Source: Sedimenticola sp. (lineage in GTDB: Bacteria > Pseudomonadota > Gammaproteobacteria > Chromatiales > Chromatiaceae). Taken from it: DNA of 64,000 nt. The stretch's first letter is position 1, and every line of letters starts with the position of its first letter. The notes beneath the pieces were generated by a model. That model made no database searches, was not told the origin of the DNA, and worked only from the letters and a program-made list of their open reading frames with translations. This document shows, piece after piece, positions 1-9,773 of the stretch. Made by a program: the position numbers and the translations under genes. Location: NCBI GenBank assembly GCA_026992075.1, contig JALXAM010000023.1, forward strand, positions 1 to 64,000, read 5' to 3'.

Positions 1-66
1 CCCACCCACCCCATGCGGGCCCCCGATTTTTGTGGAACGGTACGTGACTTCACCCCGCTGGAGATC

Positions 67-570
67 ATGAACCGCCGACGTTGTCGTCAGGGCGAGGACT
101 GCCGCAACTGCACCGGCCCCCGTCTTGCAGGCGTGGGGATCGCACAGTGGACCCAGACGTCACGCAGGCGAGGGCTGTTCCAGCACCGCTACCGGGGCGT
201 GGTGCCGGGTGCCCGGATATTGTTCGACATGGATGCACAGATCGACTACATCGACTGGGAGCTGGGGCACCGCCCCGGTTTCCGCCGGGTGCTCCGCGTG
301 CTGACCAGGCCCGGGAAGTCGTTGCGCGAAACCACCTGGTCGGTTTTTCGGGATTACGAACGGCCCCGGGTGGTGGTGCAGAATCCCCATGGCCCGGAGG
401 CCCGGCGCGCGTTTCGGCGCCGCTTGCAGCATGCCGCCCGGGCCAGGGGTGCCTATTGCCGCCTTCATCCATGCGGTTGTGGAAGGAGCGCGGACGTCCG
501 GGATGAACGGCTCGTGCCCTACTCCGACCGCGGAGAGGCATGGCCGGTGACTCCGGGGTGGGGCTACTGA
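67..570 (+). CDS. Hypothetical arginine- and cysteine-rich protein
   Basis: An open frame of 167 codons from the ATG at 67, preceded closely by GGAG. An upstream ATG at 13 is also in frame but has no visible ribosome-binding site. Third codon positions are mostly G or C, as in the neighbouring real genes, so it is probably coding. The product is rich in Arg, with a cysteine cluster near the N-terminus (CRQGEDCRNC) and another in CRLHPCGC near residue 135. I recognise no family. It converges with the sigma-54 activator and overlaps its 3' end by 7 bases. It could be a chance frame in GC-rich DNA. Confidence 0.45.
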   Translation: MNRRRCRQGEDCRNCTGPRLAGVGIAQWTQTSRRRGLFQHRYRGVVPGARILFDMDAQIDYIDWELGHRPGFRRVLRVLTRPGKSLRETTWSVFRDYERPRVVVQNPHGPEARRAFRRRLQHAARARGAYCRLHPCGCGRSADVRDERLVPYSDRGEAWPVTPGWGY

Positions 571-1580
571 AGCGCCTCTTCCGTGCCCGGGGCCGGCGCA
601 AGGAATTGGCGGCGGTCGATGTCATACTTCTGCAGGAGTCGTCCGAGGCAGCGGCGTTCCTTCCTGGCCAGGCGGGCCGCCCTGGTGATGTTGCCGCGAC
701 AATGGGTCATGAGCCTGTGCAGGTAGTTTCGCTCGAAGGTTTCCACTACCCGTTGACGGGCCGATTTCATATCTTCCCATTCCGTAACCTCCCGGTTTTC
801 GGCCGTATCGCCGGGGAGGAAGCTGATGATCTCCCCGTCGCTGTGCAGAAATGCCCGGTGGACGAAATTTTCCAGCTCTCTCACATTGCCGGGCCAGGGG
901 TGCGCCAGCATCCATTGTTCGGTGGCGGGCGAAAAGGCCGACGCTTTGCCGCCGTATCGCGATTTGAAGCGGTGGAGAAAATGGTCGGCCAGGTACAGGA
1001 TGTCTTCCCGGCGTTCTCGCAGCGGCGGAATCGGTATCTGCAGCACGTCGAGCCGGTAATAGAGATCGAGGCGAAACTTCCCTGATTCGGCAAGCTTCTG
1101 CAGGTCCGCATTGCTTGCGGCCACGACGTTTCCGCTGAACCGGTGTTCCCGGTTGGCACCCACCGGGCGGTAGGTTCCATCCTGGAGGAAACGCAGCAGC
1201 GCAGCCTGCGCCTTGGGGGTGAGGCTGTCCACTTCGTCGAGAAACAGGGTTCCGCCCAGGGCGAATTCCACCAGCCCCTTGCGGTCACTGCTTGCGCCGG
1301 TGAAGGCGCCACGACGGTGACCGAAGAGTTCGCTTTCCAGCAGGGTGTCCGGGAGCGAAGCGCAGTTCACCGGAACGAAAGGACCATCCCGGCGTTTTCC
1401 GGAATAGTGGAGGGCACGCGCCACCAATTCCTTTCCCGTTCCGGTTTCACCCCGGATCAGGATGGAGGCTTCGGCGGTACTGTATCGTTCTATGGTCCGG
1501 GTGAGTTCGATGAACCGCCTGGACCGGCCAAGCAGGAGTTTCTGCAGGCTCTCCGCTGCAGAAGACGGATGACGTTCCAT
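564..1580 (-). CDS. Sigma-54-dependent transcriptional activator without a sensor domain
   Basis: A 338-residue AAA+ enhancer-binding protein that should remodel sigma-54 RNA polymerase by ATP hydrolysis. Visible motifs are Walker A GETGTGKE (residues 44-51), the sigma-54 contact loop GAFTGA (91-96), Walker B GGTLFLDEVD (109-118), WPGNVREL (229-236) and a Fis-type helix-turn-helix near 292-320. The AAA+ domain starts almost at residue 15, so there is no receiver, GAF or PAS domain, as in PspF. Activity is therefore probably controlled by a partner protein or by expression. No clear -24/-12 promoter was found in the 205 bp upstream, and the target genes cannot be told from the window. Confidence 0.9.
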   Translation of the reverse strand: MERHPSSAAESLQKLLLGRSRRFIELTRTIERYSTAEASILIRGETGTGKELVARALHYSGKRRDGPFVPVNCASLPDTLLESELFGHRRGAFTGASSDRKGLVEFALGGTLFLDEVDSLTPKAQAALLRFLQDGTYRPVGANREHRFSGNVVAASNADLQKLAESGKFRLDLYYRLDVLQIPIPPLRERREDILYLADHFLHRFKSRYGGKASAFSPATEQWMLAHPWPGNVRELENFVHRAFLHSDGEIISFLPGDTAENREVTEWEDMKSARQRVVETFERNYLHRLMTHCRGNITRAARLARKERRCLGRLLQKYDIDRRQFLAPAPGTEEALQ

Positions 1581-1785
1581 TTCATTCCCCCACTGCCAGG
1601 AGCACCCGGAGTGCTTCCAGGCAGTTCCCTGGATTCATGACAGATGAAAGCCACGCGGTCGAATACCCGATGGCTTCTTACGTTCCATGTAGTGATGAAG
1701 AATAGCATCTGGAATTTCGATTTCAGGGAAAATGGCCCGTTGCAGTCCTGGCGTGTCTGAAGGGTCGTGGCCTGGCCGGGAGCGG

Positions 1786-2709
1786 TCAGGATTGCCGCTC
1801 CACCACGTAGCGTGCCAGATGGCGCAAATGGTCGGCCTCGGAGCCGAAGCATTCCAGTGCATCCAGCGACTCCTCCACCAGTTCCGCGGCTTTTTCCCTT
1901 GCCCCTTCCAGGCCCAGCAGGCTGGTGTAGGTGGGCTTGTTGGCCGCCTGGTCCTTGCCCCGGGTCTTGCCCAGGACCTCGGTTTCGGCGGTGACGTCCA
2001 GGATGTCGTCCTGCACCTGGAAGGCCAGCCCCACCGCCTTGGCATAGCGGTCCAGGGCCTGCTGCCGGGTCTCGCTGGCTCCGGCGGAGAGGGCGCCGAG
2101 CCGGACGCTGGCGCGGATCAGGGCGCCGGTCTTGTGGATGTGCATGGTCTCCAGTTCCGGCAGGGACATGGCGTGTCCCACCGCGCCGATGTCCAGCGCC
2201 TGTCCACCCGCCATGCCGTGGGAGCCGCTGGCGCGGGCGAGCAGGCGCACCATCGCCAGCTGCCGCTCCGCCGGCAGCTGCGGATCGCTGCTGAGCAGCT
2301 CGAAGGCGAGTGACTGCAGTGCATCGCCCACCAGGATAGCGGTGGCTTCGTCGAAGGCGCGATGGCAGGTGGGCTTGCCCCGGCGCAGGTCGTCGTCGTC
2401 CATGGCGGGCAGGTCGTCGTGGACGAGGGAGTAGCTGTGGATCAGTTCCACGGCACAGGCGGGGCGGTCCAGTCGCTCGAGCGGACCGGATAGGGCCAGG
2501 CCGGTGGCATAGACCAGCAGCGGGCGGACCCGTTTGCCGCCGTTGAAGGTGGCGTAGCGCATCGCCTCGTGCAGCCGTCGGGGCAGCTGGGCAGAGGCGG
2601 GGAGCAGCCGGTCCAGCTCCTGGTTGACCCGTTCGGTACAGGCTTGGGCGAACTCCTTGAAGGGTTGGTCAGCGAGCGGAGTCGGTTTCGGGGGGTTCGG
2701 GTTCGGCAT
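1786..2709 (-). CDS. ispA: Farnesyl diphosphate synthase (geranyltranstransferase)
   Basis: A short-chain trans-prenyl diphosphate synthase that condenses isopentenyl diphosphate with allylic diphosphates to make farnesyl diphosphate for quinone and undecaprenyl carriers. The first aspartate-rich motif, DDLPAMDDD, is at residues 98-106 and the second, DDILD, at 234-238. The length of 307 aa is normal for the family. The ATG at 2709 lies inside the end of xseB (41 bp overlap), which implies translational coupling. The N-terminal residues MPNPNPPKPT are a proline-rich extension, but no other ATG lies before residue 50. The usual downstream partner dxs is absent here. Confidence 0.95.
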   Translation of the reverse strand: MPNPNPPKPTPLADQPFKEFAQACTERVNQELDRLLPASAQLPRRLHEAMRYATFNGGKRVRPLLVYATGLALSGPLERLDRPACAVELIHSYSLVHDDLPAMDDDDLRRGKPTCHRAFDEATAILVGDALQSLAFELLSSDPQLPAERQLAMVRLLARASGSHGMAGGQALDIGAVGHAMSLPELETMHIHKTGALIRASVRLGALSAGASETRQQALDRYAKAVGLAFQVQDDILDVTAETEVLGKTRGKDQAANKPTYTSLLGLEGAREKAAELVEESLDALECFGSEADHLRHLARYVVERQS

Positions 2710-2914
2710 CGAGACTCTTTTCGGAAAGGATCTTCACCTTCTGCTCCGCCTCTTCCAGTGAGCGCTGGCAGCTTCGCGTCAGATTGATGCCCCGCTCGAA
2801 CAGCTTCAGGGCCTGTTCCAGGGGCAGGTCTCCTGCCTCGAGCTGTTCCACCACCTGTTCCAGCTCCTGCAGGGCCTCTTCCAGGGAAAGGTTCTCGGGC
2901 TTCTTTCGGCTCAT
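2669..2914 (-). CDS. xseB: Exodeoxyribonuclease VII small subunit
   Basis: An 81-residue helical protein that pairs with XseA to form exonuclease VII, which degrades single-stranded DNA. The core NLSLEEALQELEQVVEQLE and a second helix around LEQALKLFERG are typical of XseB. The C-terminus is a short acidic tail that overlaps the start of ispA. The order xseB-ispA is the standard gammaproteobacterial arrangement, which supports both calls. Confidence 0.95.
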   Translation of the reverse strand: MSRKKPENLSLEEALQELEQVVEQLEAGDLPLEQALKLFERGINLTRSCQRSLEEAEQKVKILSEKSLDAEPEPPETDSAR

Positions 2915-2935
2915 CGGTGGGCTCCCGGTTCCACC

Positions 2936-3475
2936 TCAGGGGCTCAGCCGACGGGAACTGAGCATCAGCAGGGCGATGCCATCCATCAGCAGACTGATGC
3001 CCACCAGCAGTCCCACCAGCCAGTGGGCGCTGAAGGGCCAGCCGCCGATGAAGACCAGCGCCAGCAGCAGCGAGACCACGCCGTTGAACACCGACCAGCC
3101 CCAGCCCGGCAGCGGGCGCAGCTCCAGCCCCAGCAGCAGGCTGGAAAAGCCGTCCATCAAAAAATAGATGATCAGGATCAGGCCGATGGCCGCGGTGCCC
3201 GCCTTGGGATAGAAGGCGATGAGCAGACCCAGAGCGACGAGGATGGCCGGTTTCATCCAGCCGGTGTTGGTGCGGGTGTAGCTGGACCAGGCCACGTAGC
3301 CGGAGAGCAGGCCGGCCAGGATCAGCAGCAGGGCGATGAGCAGGGAGAGGGCCAGCCCCAGCACCTGCGGCAGGATCACCCCGGCCAGGCCGATCACCAC
3401 CAGCAGGATGCCCGCCAGCCTGAGCCGTTTGCGAGTGGCCTCGTCCATGGCGATGATGAGCTGTCCGTCGAGCAT
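2936..3475 (-). CDS. DUF308 / HdeD-family membrane protein
   Basis: A 179-residue integral membrane protein with about six hydrophobic helices in three pairs, including LAGILLVVIGLAGVILP near the N-terminus. The repeated helix-hairpin pattern is that of HdeD-like proteins, which in E. coli are linked to acid resistance, but the molecular function is not known. I chose the ATG at 3475 because GGGAAGAAG lies upstream; a longer frame reaching 3664 has an unlikely N-terminus, and an internal ATG at 3448 is possible. It lies 21 bp upstream of xseB on the same strand and may be cotranscribed with it. Confidence 0.8.
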   Translation of the reverse strand: MLDGQLIIAMDEATRKRLRLAGILLVVIGLAGVILPQVLGLALSLLIALLLILAGLLSGYVAWSSYTRTNTGWMKPAILVALGLLIAFYPKAGTAAIGLILIIYFLMDGFSSLLLGLELRPLPGWGWSVFNGVVSLLLALVFIGGWPFSAHWLVGLLVGISLLMDGIALLMLSSRRLSP

Positions 3476-3574
3476 GATCTTCTTCCCGGTTGCGCGCGTC
3501 GATGGGGCATTATGCCAGAACGGGAGAGATGGCAGGGCCTGGGGGGGGAGGTGGGTCCCGGGTGGCGATCGCGG

Positions 3575-3603
3575 TTGACGACCGGGATCAAAATGACTAT
3601 GAT
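3575..3603 (+). promoter_or_regulatory. Sigma-70-type promoter for the rimP-nusA-infB operon leader
   Basis: TTGACG (3575-3580), a 17-nt spacer and TATGAT (3598-3603), very near the consensus. Transcription should begin around 3610, about 155 nt before rimP. It faces away from the HdeD-like gene. Confidence 0.8.
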
Positions 3604-3609
3604 CCGCCC

Positions 3610-3713
3610 AGCTTGACAGGACAGGGTGTCCTGGGCAGGCGACGCTCAGGCAAGGTCGGAGCATCGGCAGGCTGGAAGTCGATTCCCAGGAGCCCCGGTT
3701 ACGGGGTTTTTTT
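3610..3713 (+). ncRNA. Structured leader or small RNA ending in an intrinsic terminator, upstream of rimP
   Basis: Between the predicted transcription start and the first terminator lie about 104 nt with no convincing ORF. They include a perfect hairpin, GGACA-GGG-TGTCC, and end in CCCCG-GTTA-CGGGG (3693-3706) followed by seven T. In E. coli the same operon position is occupied by an initiator tRNA gene followed by terminators; no tRNA is present here. It could be a stand-alone small RNA, an attenuator leader, or both. The terminator is directly visible; the RNA gene is inferred. Confidence 0.5.
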
Positions 3714-3730
3714 GTTGCGGGTGGTAACGG

Positions 3731-3754
3731 AAATGGGCCTTGCGCCCATTTTTT
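3731..3754 (+). terminator. Second intrinsic terminator / attenuator just before rimP
   Basis: An 8-bp stem AAATGGGC / GCCCATTT with loop CTTGC, then a run of T (3749-3754). It is the second terminator in 60 bp and lies only 12 bases before the rimP start, so expression of the operon must involve read-through or antitermination. Confidence 0.75.
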
Positions 3755-3766
3755 GTTTTCGGGGAG

Positions 3767-4225
3767 ATGCAGAAGAGTCCCAAGGCGATTCAGGAGCTGG
3801 TCCGGGGCGTGGTGGAGCCCATGGGCTACGAGCTGGTGGGGGTGGAATACCTCACCGGTCAGCCGGGCGGCAGCCTGCTACGGGTCTATATCGACCGGGA
3901 GGGCGGCATCACCCTAGACGACTGTGCTGCGGTGAGCCACCAGCTCAGCGGCGTGCTGGACGTGGAGGACCCGATCCCGGGGAACTACAACCTGGAGATC
4001 TCGTCTCCAGGCCTGGATCGCCCGCTGTTCGAACCGGCCCATTTCCGGCAGTTTGCCGGCGAGCGGGTGAACATCCGCCTGGACTCCTCGGTCCCCGGTC
4101 GGCGCAGGTACAAGGGAAAGTTGCTGGGCATCAAGGATGGCAGGGTGCAGGTGGAAGTGGATGGTGAGGTTTACTCGCTGGAGCTGGACGAGATACGGGA
4201 CGCTCGCCTGGTTCCGGACATTTGA
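3767..4225 (+). CDS. rimP: Ribosome maturation factor RimP
   Basis: A 152-residue protein needed for 30S subunit maturation. The N-terminal domain carries EPMGYELVGVEY and RVYIDREGGITLDDC, the family hallmark; the C-terminal SH3-like half has NLEISSPGLDRPL and ends in ELDEIRDARLVPDI. The ATG at 3767 gives the normal family length. GGGGAG directly abuts it, which is unusually close. A TTG at 3740 is in frame but sits in the loop of the upstream terminator, so I reject it. It is the first gene of the nusA operon. Confidence 0.95.
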   Translation: MQKSPKAIQELVRGVVEPMGYELVGVEYLTGQPGGSLLRVYIDREGGITLDDCAAVSHQLSGVLDVEDPIPGNYNLEISSPGLDRPLFEPAHFRQFAGERVNIRLDSSVPGRRRYKGKLLGIKDGRVQVEVDGEVYSLELDEIRDARLVPDI

Positions 4226-4246
4226 CATGATGAGGATTTCTACACG

Positions 4247-5767
4247 ATGAACAAAGAGATCTTGCTCGTCGTCGACGCGGTATCGAACGAAAAAGACGTC
4301 GACAAGGAGGTGATCTTCCAGGCCATCGAGGCGGCCCTGGCCTCCGCCACGCGCAAGAAGCATGGCGGGGACATCGACGTGCGCGTGGAGATCGACCGGG
4401 AGACCGGCGACTACCGCACTTTCCGCCGCTGGCTGGTGGTGGACGACAGCGAGACCCCGGTGCTGGAGAATCCCAAGGCCGAGATCACCCTCTCCGCCGC
4501 GCGCGAGAGCAATCCCGACATCCAGCCGGGCGAGTACATCGAGGAGCCGATGGAATCCATCGAGTTCGGCCGCATCGCCGCCCAGACCGCCAAGCAGGTG
4601 ATCGTGCAGAAGGTGCGCGAGGCGGAGCGGGCCAAGGTGGTGGAAGCCTACAAGGACAAGGTGGGCACCCTGGTCACCGGCGTGGTGAAGCGGCTCGACC
4701 GCGGTGCCGCCATTCTCGACCTGGGAGGCAATGCCGAGGCCATCATTCCCCGCAGCGAGATGATCCCGCGCGAGCCGGTGCGGGTGGGTGATCGCCTGCG
4801 CGGCTACCTGTATGAGATCCGCACCGACGTGCGCGGCCCGCAGCTGTTCGTCTCCCGCACCCGGCCCGAGCTGCTCATCGAGCTGTTCAAGCTGGAGGTG
4901 CCGGAGGTGGGCGACGGTCTCATCGAGATCGTGGGTGCCGCCCGTGATCCCGGCCGCCGCGCCAAGATCGCAGTACGCAGCCACGATCCGCGCATCGATC
5001 CCGTGGGCGCCTGTGTGGGCATGCGTGGCTCGCGGGTGCAGGCGGTCTCCAACGAGCTGGCCGGTGAGCGGGTGGACATCATTCTCTGGAACGAGGATCC
5101 CGCGCAGTACATCATCAGCGCCATGTCGCCGGCGGACGTTGTCTCCATCGTGGTGGACGAGGACAACCACTCCATGGACATCGCGGTGAAGGAGGAGAAC
5201 CTCTCCCAGGCCATCGGCACCGGTGGCCAGAACGTGCGCCTGGCCAGCCAGCTCACCGGCTGGGAGCTCAACGTGATGAGCGAGGAGGAGCTGGCGGAGA
5301 AGGCCGAGGCCGAGATCCAGGGCTACGTCGAGAACTTCATGAAGGAGCTGGACGTGGACGAGGAGGTGGCCCAGATCCTGGCGCAGGAGGGCTTCACCAA
5401 CGTGGAGGAGATCGCCTACGTGCCCGAGGAGGAGCTGCTGGCCATCGAGGAGTTCGACGAGGAGATCGTGCGCGAACTGCGCGACCGCGCCAGCGACGCC
5501 CTGCTCACCAAGGCCATCTCCCAGGAGGAGACCCTGTCGGATGCCGAGCCTGCCGAGGACCTGCTCAACATGGAGGGTATGGACGAGGCCACCGCGCGCC
5601 AGCTCGCCTCCATCGGCGTGACCACCATGGAGGAGCTGGCGGAACAGTCGGTGGACGAGCTGATGGAGCTGGAAGGCATGGACGAGAAGCGGGCCGCGGA
5701 GCTCATCATGACCGCCCGGGCACCCTGGTTCGAGGAAGCCGAGGCCGAGAGCGGGTCGCAGGAATAA
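4247..5767 (+). CDS. nusA: Transcription termination/antitermination factor NusA
   Basis: A 506-residue RNA-polymerase-associated factor that controls pausing, termination and antitermination. It has the N-terminal RNAP-binding domain ([20 protein letters not shown]), an S1 domain near residues 135-200 ([20 protein letters not shown]), two KH domains around 230-345 ([18 protein letters not shown] and [18 protein letters not shown]), and two acidic C-terminal repeats from about 365 to 495. The C-terminal repeats are typical of gamma- and betaproteobacteria. It follows rimP by 21 bp. Because NusA acts at terminators, the tandem terminators upstream are a plausible site of autoregulation. Confidence 0.98.
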   Translation: MNKEILLVVDAVSNEKDVDKEVIFQAIEAALASATRKKHGGDIDVRVEIDRETGDYRTFRRWLVVDDSETPVLENPKAEITLSAARESNPDIQPGEYIEEPMESIEFGRIAAQTAKQVIVQKVREAERAKVVEAYKDKVGTLVTGVVKRLDRGAAILDLGGNAEAIIPRSEMIPREPVRVGDRLRGYLYEIRTDVRGPQLFVSRTRPELLIELFKLEVPEVGDGLIEIVGAARDPGRRAKIAVRSHDPRIDPVGACVGMRGSRVQAVSNELAGERVDIILWNEDPAQYIISAMSPADVVSIVVDEDNHSMDIAVKEENLSQAIGTGGQNVRLASQLTGWELNVMSEEELAEKAEAEIQGYVENFMKELDVDEEVAQILAQEGFTNVEEIAYVPEEELLAIEEFDEEIVRELRDRASDALLTKAISQEETLSDAEPAEDLLNMEGMDEATARQLASIGVTTMEELAEQSVDELMELEGMDEKRAAELIMTARAPWFEEAEAESGSQE

Positions 5768-5782
5768 CGGAGGGGTAGCGGC

Positions 5783-8335
5783 ATGAGTGAAATAACCGTC
5801 AGCCAGATGGCCGCCGACGTGGGGATCCCCGTGGAACGGCTGCTGGAGCAGCTGTCCCAGGCCGGGGTGGAGAAGCAGAGCGGCGACGATCTGATCACCA
5901 CCCAGGAGAAGCTGGCGCTGCTCAACCATCTGCGCCAGCGACACGGCAAGCAGGGCGTCTCGGAAGAGGCGAAGAAGCCCGCCAAGGTGACGCTCAAGCG
6001 CAAGACCACCACCACCATCAAGCAGCCCGCCTCCGCGGGGCGCGCGGCGCGGGCGGCGCGCACCGCCAAGACGGTGAGCGTGGAGGTGAAGCGCAAACGC
6101 ACCTATGTGCCTGGCCAGGACAAGAGCGAGGAAGAGAAGGAGCGGCTGCTGCGCGAGGCCGAGGAGGCCAAGCGCAAACTCAAGGAGCAGGAAGAGGCCC
6201 GGCGCAAGGCGGAGGAGCTGGAGCGGGCGCGGCGAGAAGCCCAGGAGCAGTTCCTGCGCAGCAAGGAAGAGGAGAAGCGGCGCCAGGAGGAGGCCCGGCG
6301 CAAGGCCGAGGAGGAGGCCAGGTTGCGTGCCGAGGCCGAGGAGGCCCAGCGCAAGCGCGATCTGGAGCTGGCGCTGCGCGCGCAGGAGCAGCGAAAGAGC
6401 CAGCAGGAGGCACGAGAGCGCAAGGAGAAGGCCAAGCGTCGCGCCGAGGCGGGCCGCCGCAAGGAGCTGCACGTGGCTGCCGGCAAGAGCGGTCGTCGCA
6501 AGACCGGCAGGAAGGCGCGTCGCGAGGCGGTGGCGCTGGAGCAGGACCACGGTTTCCAGAAACCCACCGCGCCGGTGGTGCGTGACGTGAAGGTGCCCGA
6601 GAGCATCACCGTGTCGGAGCTGGCGCAGCGCATGTCGGTGAAGGCCTCCGAGGTGATCAAGGAGCTCATGAAGATGGGCATGATGGTCACCATCAACCAG
6701 GTGCTGGATCAGGACACCGCTGCGCTGGTGGTGGAGGAGATGGGCCACAACGTCGTCTTCGAGAAACCCGAGGATGCCGAAGAGGTGATCCTCTCCACCA
6801 TCGCCCAGGAACCCAAGGGCGAACCGGTGCCGCGTGCCCCCGTGGTCACCATCATGGGCCACGTGGACCACGGCAAGACCTCGTTGCTCGACTACATCCG
6901 CAACAGCCAGGTGGCCGAGGGCGAGGCCGGTGGCATCACCCAGCACATCGGCGCCTACAAGGTGCACACCGATCACGGCGACATCACTTTCCTGGACACG
7001 CCGGGCCATGCCGCCTTCTCCGCCATGCGGGCCCGCGGCGCCAAGGTCACCGATATCATCATCCTGGTGGTGGCGGCAGACGATGGCGTCATGCCGCAGA
7101 CCAAGGAGGCGATCCAGCACGCCAGGGCCGCCGGGGTGCCGCTGGTGGTGGCGGTGAACAAGATCGACAAGCCCGATGCGCAGCCCGACCGGGTGATGCA
7201 GGAGCTGGTGGCGGAAGAGGTGGTGCCCGAGGAGTGGGGCGGCGACACCCAGTTCGTGAAGGTCTCGGCCAAGACCGGCCAGGGCATCGACGAGCTGCTC
7301 GACGCCATTCTGCTGCAGTCGGAGATCCTGGAGCTCAAGGCGCCCAAGGAGGGACCGGCCCAGGGCACCATCATCGAATCCAGCCTGGAGAAGGGGCGTG
7401 GCCCGGTGGCCACGGTGCTGGTGCAGTCCGGCACCCTGAAGCGGGGCGACGTGGTGGTGGCCGGCACCGAGTACGGCAAGGTGCGGGCCATGTTCGACGA
7501 GCACGGCCAGTCGGTGCAGGAGGCCAGCCCCTCCACGCCGGTGCAGCTGCTGGGGCTCTCCGGCACGCCGGCGGCCGGTGACGAGCTGGTGGCCCTGCCC
7601 AACGAGCGCAAGGCGCGGGAGGTGGCGGAGATGCGCCGCGAGCAGATGCGCCAGAAGCGGCTCTCGGAGCAGAAGGCGGCCAAGCTGGACCAGCTCTTCT
7701 CGCGCATGGGCGAGGGCGAGGTGGCCTACGTCAACCTTATCATCAAGGCCGACGTGCAGGGCTCGGTGGAGGCGCTCAAGGAGGCGCTGCAGAAGATCGA
7801 GACCGACGAGGCCAAGGTGCGCATCGTCGCCGCCGGCGTGGGCGGCATCAACGAGTCCGATGCCAACCTGGCCCTCACCTCGGATGCCGTCATCATCGGC
7901 TTCAACGTGCGTGCCGATGCCGCCGCCCGCAAGGTGATCGAGGAGCACGGCATCGACGTGCGCTACTACAGCATCATCTACGAGGTGATCGACGACGTGA
8001 AGCAGGCGGTGGCAGGCCTGCTCTCACCGGAGGTGCGCGAGGAGATCATCGGCCTGGCCGAGGTGCGCGAGGTGTTCCGCTCCTCCAAGTTCGGCGCCGT
8101 GGCCGGCTGCATGGTGGTGGATGGCGTGGTGAAGCGCAACAACCCCATCCGCGTGCTGCGGGACAACGTGGTGATCTTCGAGGGCGAGCTCGAGTCGCTG
8201 CGTCGCCACAAGGAGGACGTGATGGAGGTGAAGGCGGGCACCGAGTGCGGTATCGCGGTGAAGGGCTACAACGACATCAAGCCCGGCGATCAGATCGAGG
8301 TATACGAGCGCACCGAGGTGCAGCGCGAGCTGTAA
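5783..8335 (+). CDS. infB: Translation initiation factor IF-2
   Basis: An 850-residue GTPase that brings initiator tRNA to the 30S subunit. An IF2N domain at residues 1-50 is followed by a long charged, Lys/Glu/Arg-rich linker (about 100-260), a second IF2N-like segment ([20 protein letters not shown]) and the G domain. The G domain shows GHVDHGKT (about 359-366), DTPGH (about 404) and NKID (about 459), followed by domains II-IV to the end, [15 protein letters not shown]. The start ATG at 5783 follows GGAGGGG at a good distance. It lies 15 bp after nusA. Confidence 0.98.
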   Translation: MSEITVSQMAADVGIPVERLLEQLSQAGVEKQSGDDLITTQEKLALLNHLRQRHGKQGVSEEAKKPAKVTLKRKTTTTIKQPASAGRAARAARTAKTVSVEVKRKRTYVPGQDKSEEEKERLLREAEEAKRKLKEQEEARRKAEELERARREAQEQFLRSKEEEKRRQEEARRKAEEEARLRAEAEEAQRKRDLELALRAQEQRKSQQEARERKEKAKRRAEAGRRKELHVAAGKSGRRKTGRKARREAVALEQDHGFQKPTAPVVRDVKVPESITVSELAQRMSVKASEVIKELMKMGMMVTINQVLDQDTAALVVEEMGHNVVFEKPEDAEEVILSTIAQEPKGEPVPRAPVVTIMGHVDHGKTSLLDYIRNSQVAEGEAGGITQHIGAYKVHTDHGDITFLDTPGHAAFSAMRARGAKVTDIIILVVAADDGVMPQTKEAIQHARAAGVPLVVAVNKIDKPDAQPDRVMQELVAEEVVPEEWGGDTQFVKVSAKTGQGIDELLDAILLQSEILELKAPKEGPAQGTIIESSLEKGRGPVATVLVQSGTLKRGDVVVAGTEYGKVRAMFDEHGQSVQEASPSTPVQLLGLSGTPAAGDELVALPNERKAREVAEMRREQMRQKRLSEQKAAKLDQLFSRMGEGEVAYVNLIIKADVQGSVEALKEALQKIETDEAKVRIVAAGVGGINESDANLALTSDAVIIGFNVRADAAARKVIEEHGIDVRYYSIIYEVIDDVKQAVAGLLSPEVREEIIGLAEVREVFRSSKFGAVAGCMVVDGVVKRNNPIRVLRDNVVIFEGELESLRRHKEDVMEVKAGTECGIAVKGYNDIKPGDQIEVYERTEVQREL

Positions 8336-8356
8336 TCCCAGGAGCCGTCACCACCG

Positions 8357-8731
8357 ATGAAGGATTTCAATCGTGCCGACCGGCTCGGCGCCCAGATGCA
8401 GCGCGAACTGGCGCTGCTGCTGCGCGACGCGGCCAAGGATCCGCGCTTGGGCGAGGTCACCATCCAGGAGGTGCGGGTGACCCGCGATCTCTCGCACGCC
8501 AAGATCTATTTCACCGTGCTCGATCCCCGGGAGGCCGAGCTGTTCACCGGCATCCTGGAGCGGGCGGCGGGGTTTCTCCGCCGTCAGCTGGGACAGGTGA
8601 TGAAGGTGCGCACCGTGCCGGAACTCCACTTCGTCTACGACCGTTCCATCGAGGAGGGGCAGCGGCTCTCCGCGCTCATCGAGAAGGCGGTGGCGGGTGA
8701 CCGACGGGAGGAAGAGGATGGCGAGGCGTAG
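8357..8731 (+). CDS. rbfA: 30S ribosome-binding factor A
   Basis: A 124-residue KH-type cold-shock protein that binds immature 30S subunits and helps process the 16S rRNA 5' end. The N-terminal [19 protein letters not shown] and the central [16 protein letters not shown] are typical, as is the late [20 protein letters not shown]. The C-terminal tail is short and acidic. It follows infB by 21 bp and overlaps truB. Confidence 0.96.
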   Translation: MKDFNRADRLGAQMQRELALLLRDAAKDPRLGEVTIQEVRVTRDLSHAKIYFTVLDPREAELFTGILERAAGFLRRQLGQVMKVRTVPELHFVYDRSIEEGQRLSALIEKAVAGDRREEEDGEA

Positions 8732-9641
8732 GCGCCGGCCGCAGGGCCGGGACGTGAGCGGCATCCTGCTGCTGGACAAGCCCATGGGCATCACCTCCAA
8801 TGCCGCCCTGCAGGAGGTGAAGAAACTCTACCGGGCGCGCAAGGCGGGCCACACCGGCAGCCTGGATCCCCTGGCCACCGGCATGCTGCCCATCTGCCTG
8901 GGCCGGGCCACCCGTATCTCCGCCTTCCTCCTGGACGCCGACAAGGAGTACCTGGTGCGGGTGAAGCTGGGCGAGATCACCACCACCGCCGACGCCGAGG
9001 GCGAGGTGGTGGAGACCCATCCCACCGACCAGGTGACCCGCGAGGCGCTGGAGGCGGTGCTGCCGCGCTTCCGCGGGCAGATCGAACAGCTGCCGCCCAT
9101 GTATTCGGCGGTGAAGCACAAGGGAGAGCGGCTCTACAAGCTGGCCCGGGAGGGCGTGGAGGTGGAGCGGGAGCCGCGCGCCATCACCATCCATGAGCTG
9201 GAGCTGCTGGAGTTCGACAATCCCGAATTCGAGATCCGGGTGCACTGCTCCAAGGGAACCTACGTGCGCACTCTGGCCGAGGACATCGGCCGGGCGCTGG
9301 GAGTGGGCGCCCATGTCATCGGATTGCGGCGCACCCGCGTGGGTCCTTACCAGGAGGAGGGTATGGTCACCCTGGAGAGCCTGCGGCAGCTGGCCGCGGA
9401 GCAGGGGCTGGAAGCGCTGGATGCACTGTTGCTGCCCCTGGACTCCGGTCTCGCGCAATGGCCCGAGGTGCGACTAGGGGCCGACTCGGCCTTCTATCTG
9501 TTGCAGGGTCAGCCGGTGTTGGTGCCCAAGGCCCCCACCGAGGGATGGGTGCGTATCTACGATGCCGACGGCCGCTTCCTGGGTGTGGGCGAGATCGACG
9601 ACGACGGGCGGGTGGCGCCCCGCCGCCTGCTGGCAAAATAG
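8718..9641 (+). CDS. truB: tRNA pseudouridine(55) synthase
   Basis: A 307-residue enzyme that makes pseudouridine 55 in the T-loop of tRNAs. The catalytic motif [19 protein letters not shown] near residue 45 contains the active-site Asp. [15 protein letters not shown] at the N-terminus and [15 protein letters not shown] in the middle are further family blocks. I chose the ATG at 8718, which follows GGAGGAAGAGG; a GTG at 8697 adds seven residues and is less likely. The start overlaps the end of rbfA by 14 bases. The C-terminal end has the PUA-like extension of bacterial TruB. Confidence 0.96.
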   Translation: MARRRRRPQGRDVSGILLLDKPMGITSNAALQEVKKLYRARKAGHTGSLDPLATGMLPICLGRATRISAFLLDADKEYLVRVKLGEITTTADAEGEVVETHPTDQVTREALEAVLPRFRGQIEQLPPMYSAVKHKGERLYKLAREGVEVEREPRAITIHELELLEFDNPEFEIRVHCSKGTYVRTLAEDIGRALGVGAHVIGLRRTRVGPYQEEGMVTLESLRQLAAEQGLEALDALLLPLDSGLAQWPEVRLGADSAFYLLQGQPVLVPKAPTEGWVRIYDADGRFLGVGEIDDDGRVAPRRLLAK

Positions 9642-9671
9642 GGGTGGATATAGGATAATCCGCACCCCGAG

Positions 9672-9693
9672 GGCCGGGGTTCCCGGCCTTTTT
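9672..9693 (+). terminator. Intrinsic terminator between truB and rpsO
   Basis: A perfect 7-bp stem GGCCGGG / CCCGGCC with a 3-nt loop, followed by five T. It separates the rimP-truB part of the operon from rpsO-pnp, which therefore probably has its own promoter or depends on read-through. Confidence 0.8.
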
Positions 9694-9773
9694 CCGTTAC
9701 GCCGGCGCTGTCTGAACTCATTGTCGGATGGCGCGACAAGCGGCGATGAACCTTCACCGAAAGGAGAACCATC

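Noticed and set aside
540-1085. A 181-codon plus-strand frame opposite the sigma-54 activator
   Set aside because: It is antisense to a gene with all AAA+ motifs, and its translation has no recognisable domain.
3610-3713. A tRNA or 4.5S (SRP) RNA in the rimP leader
   Set aside because: No cloverleaf or T-arm is present and the conserved SRP core sequence is missing.
3740-3766. TTG at 3740 as the rimP start
   Set aside because: It lies within the loop and stem of the second terminator, and the added residues have no homology. The ATG at 3767 gives the family length.
3914-7948. A 1,344-codon open frame on the minus strand opposite rimP, nusA and infB
   Set aside because: It is antisense to three certain genes. 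Its translation is made of repetitive His/Leu/Gly/Asp-rich runs with no domain, which is what reverse frames of GC-rich coding DNA give.
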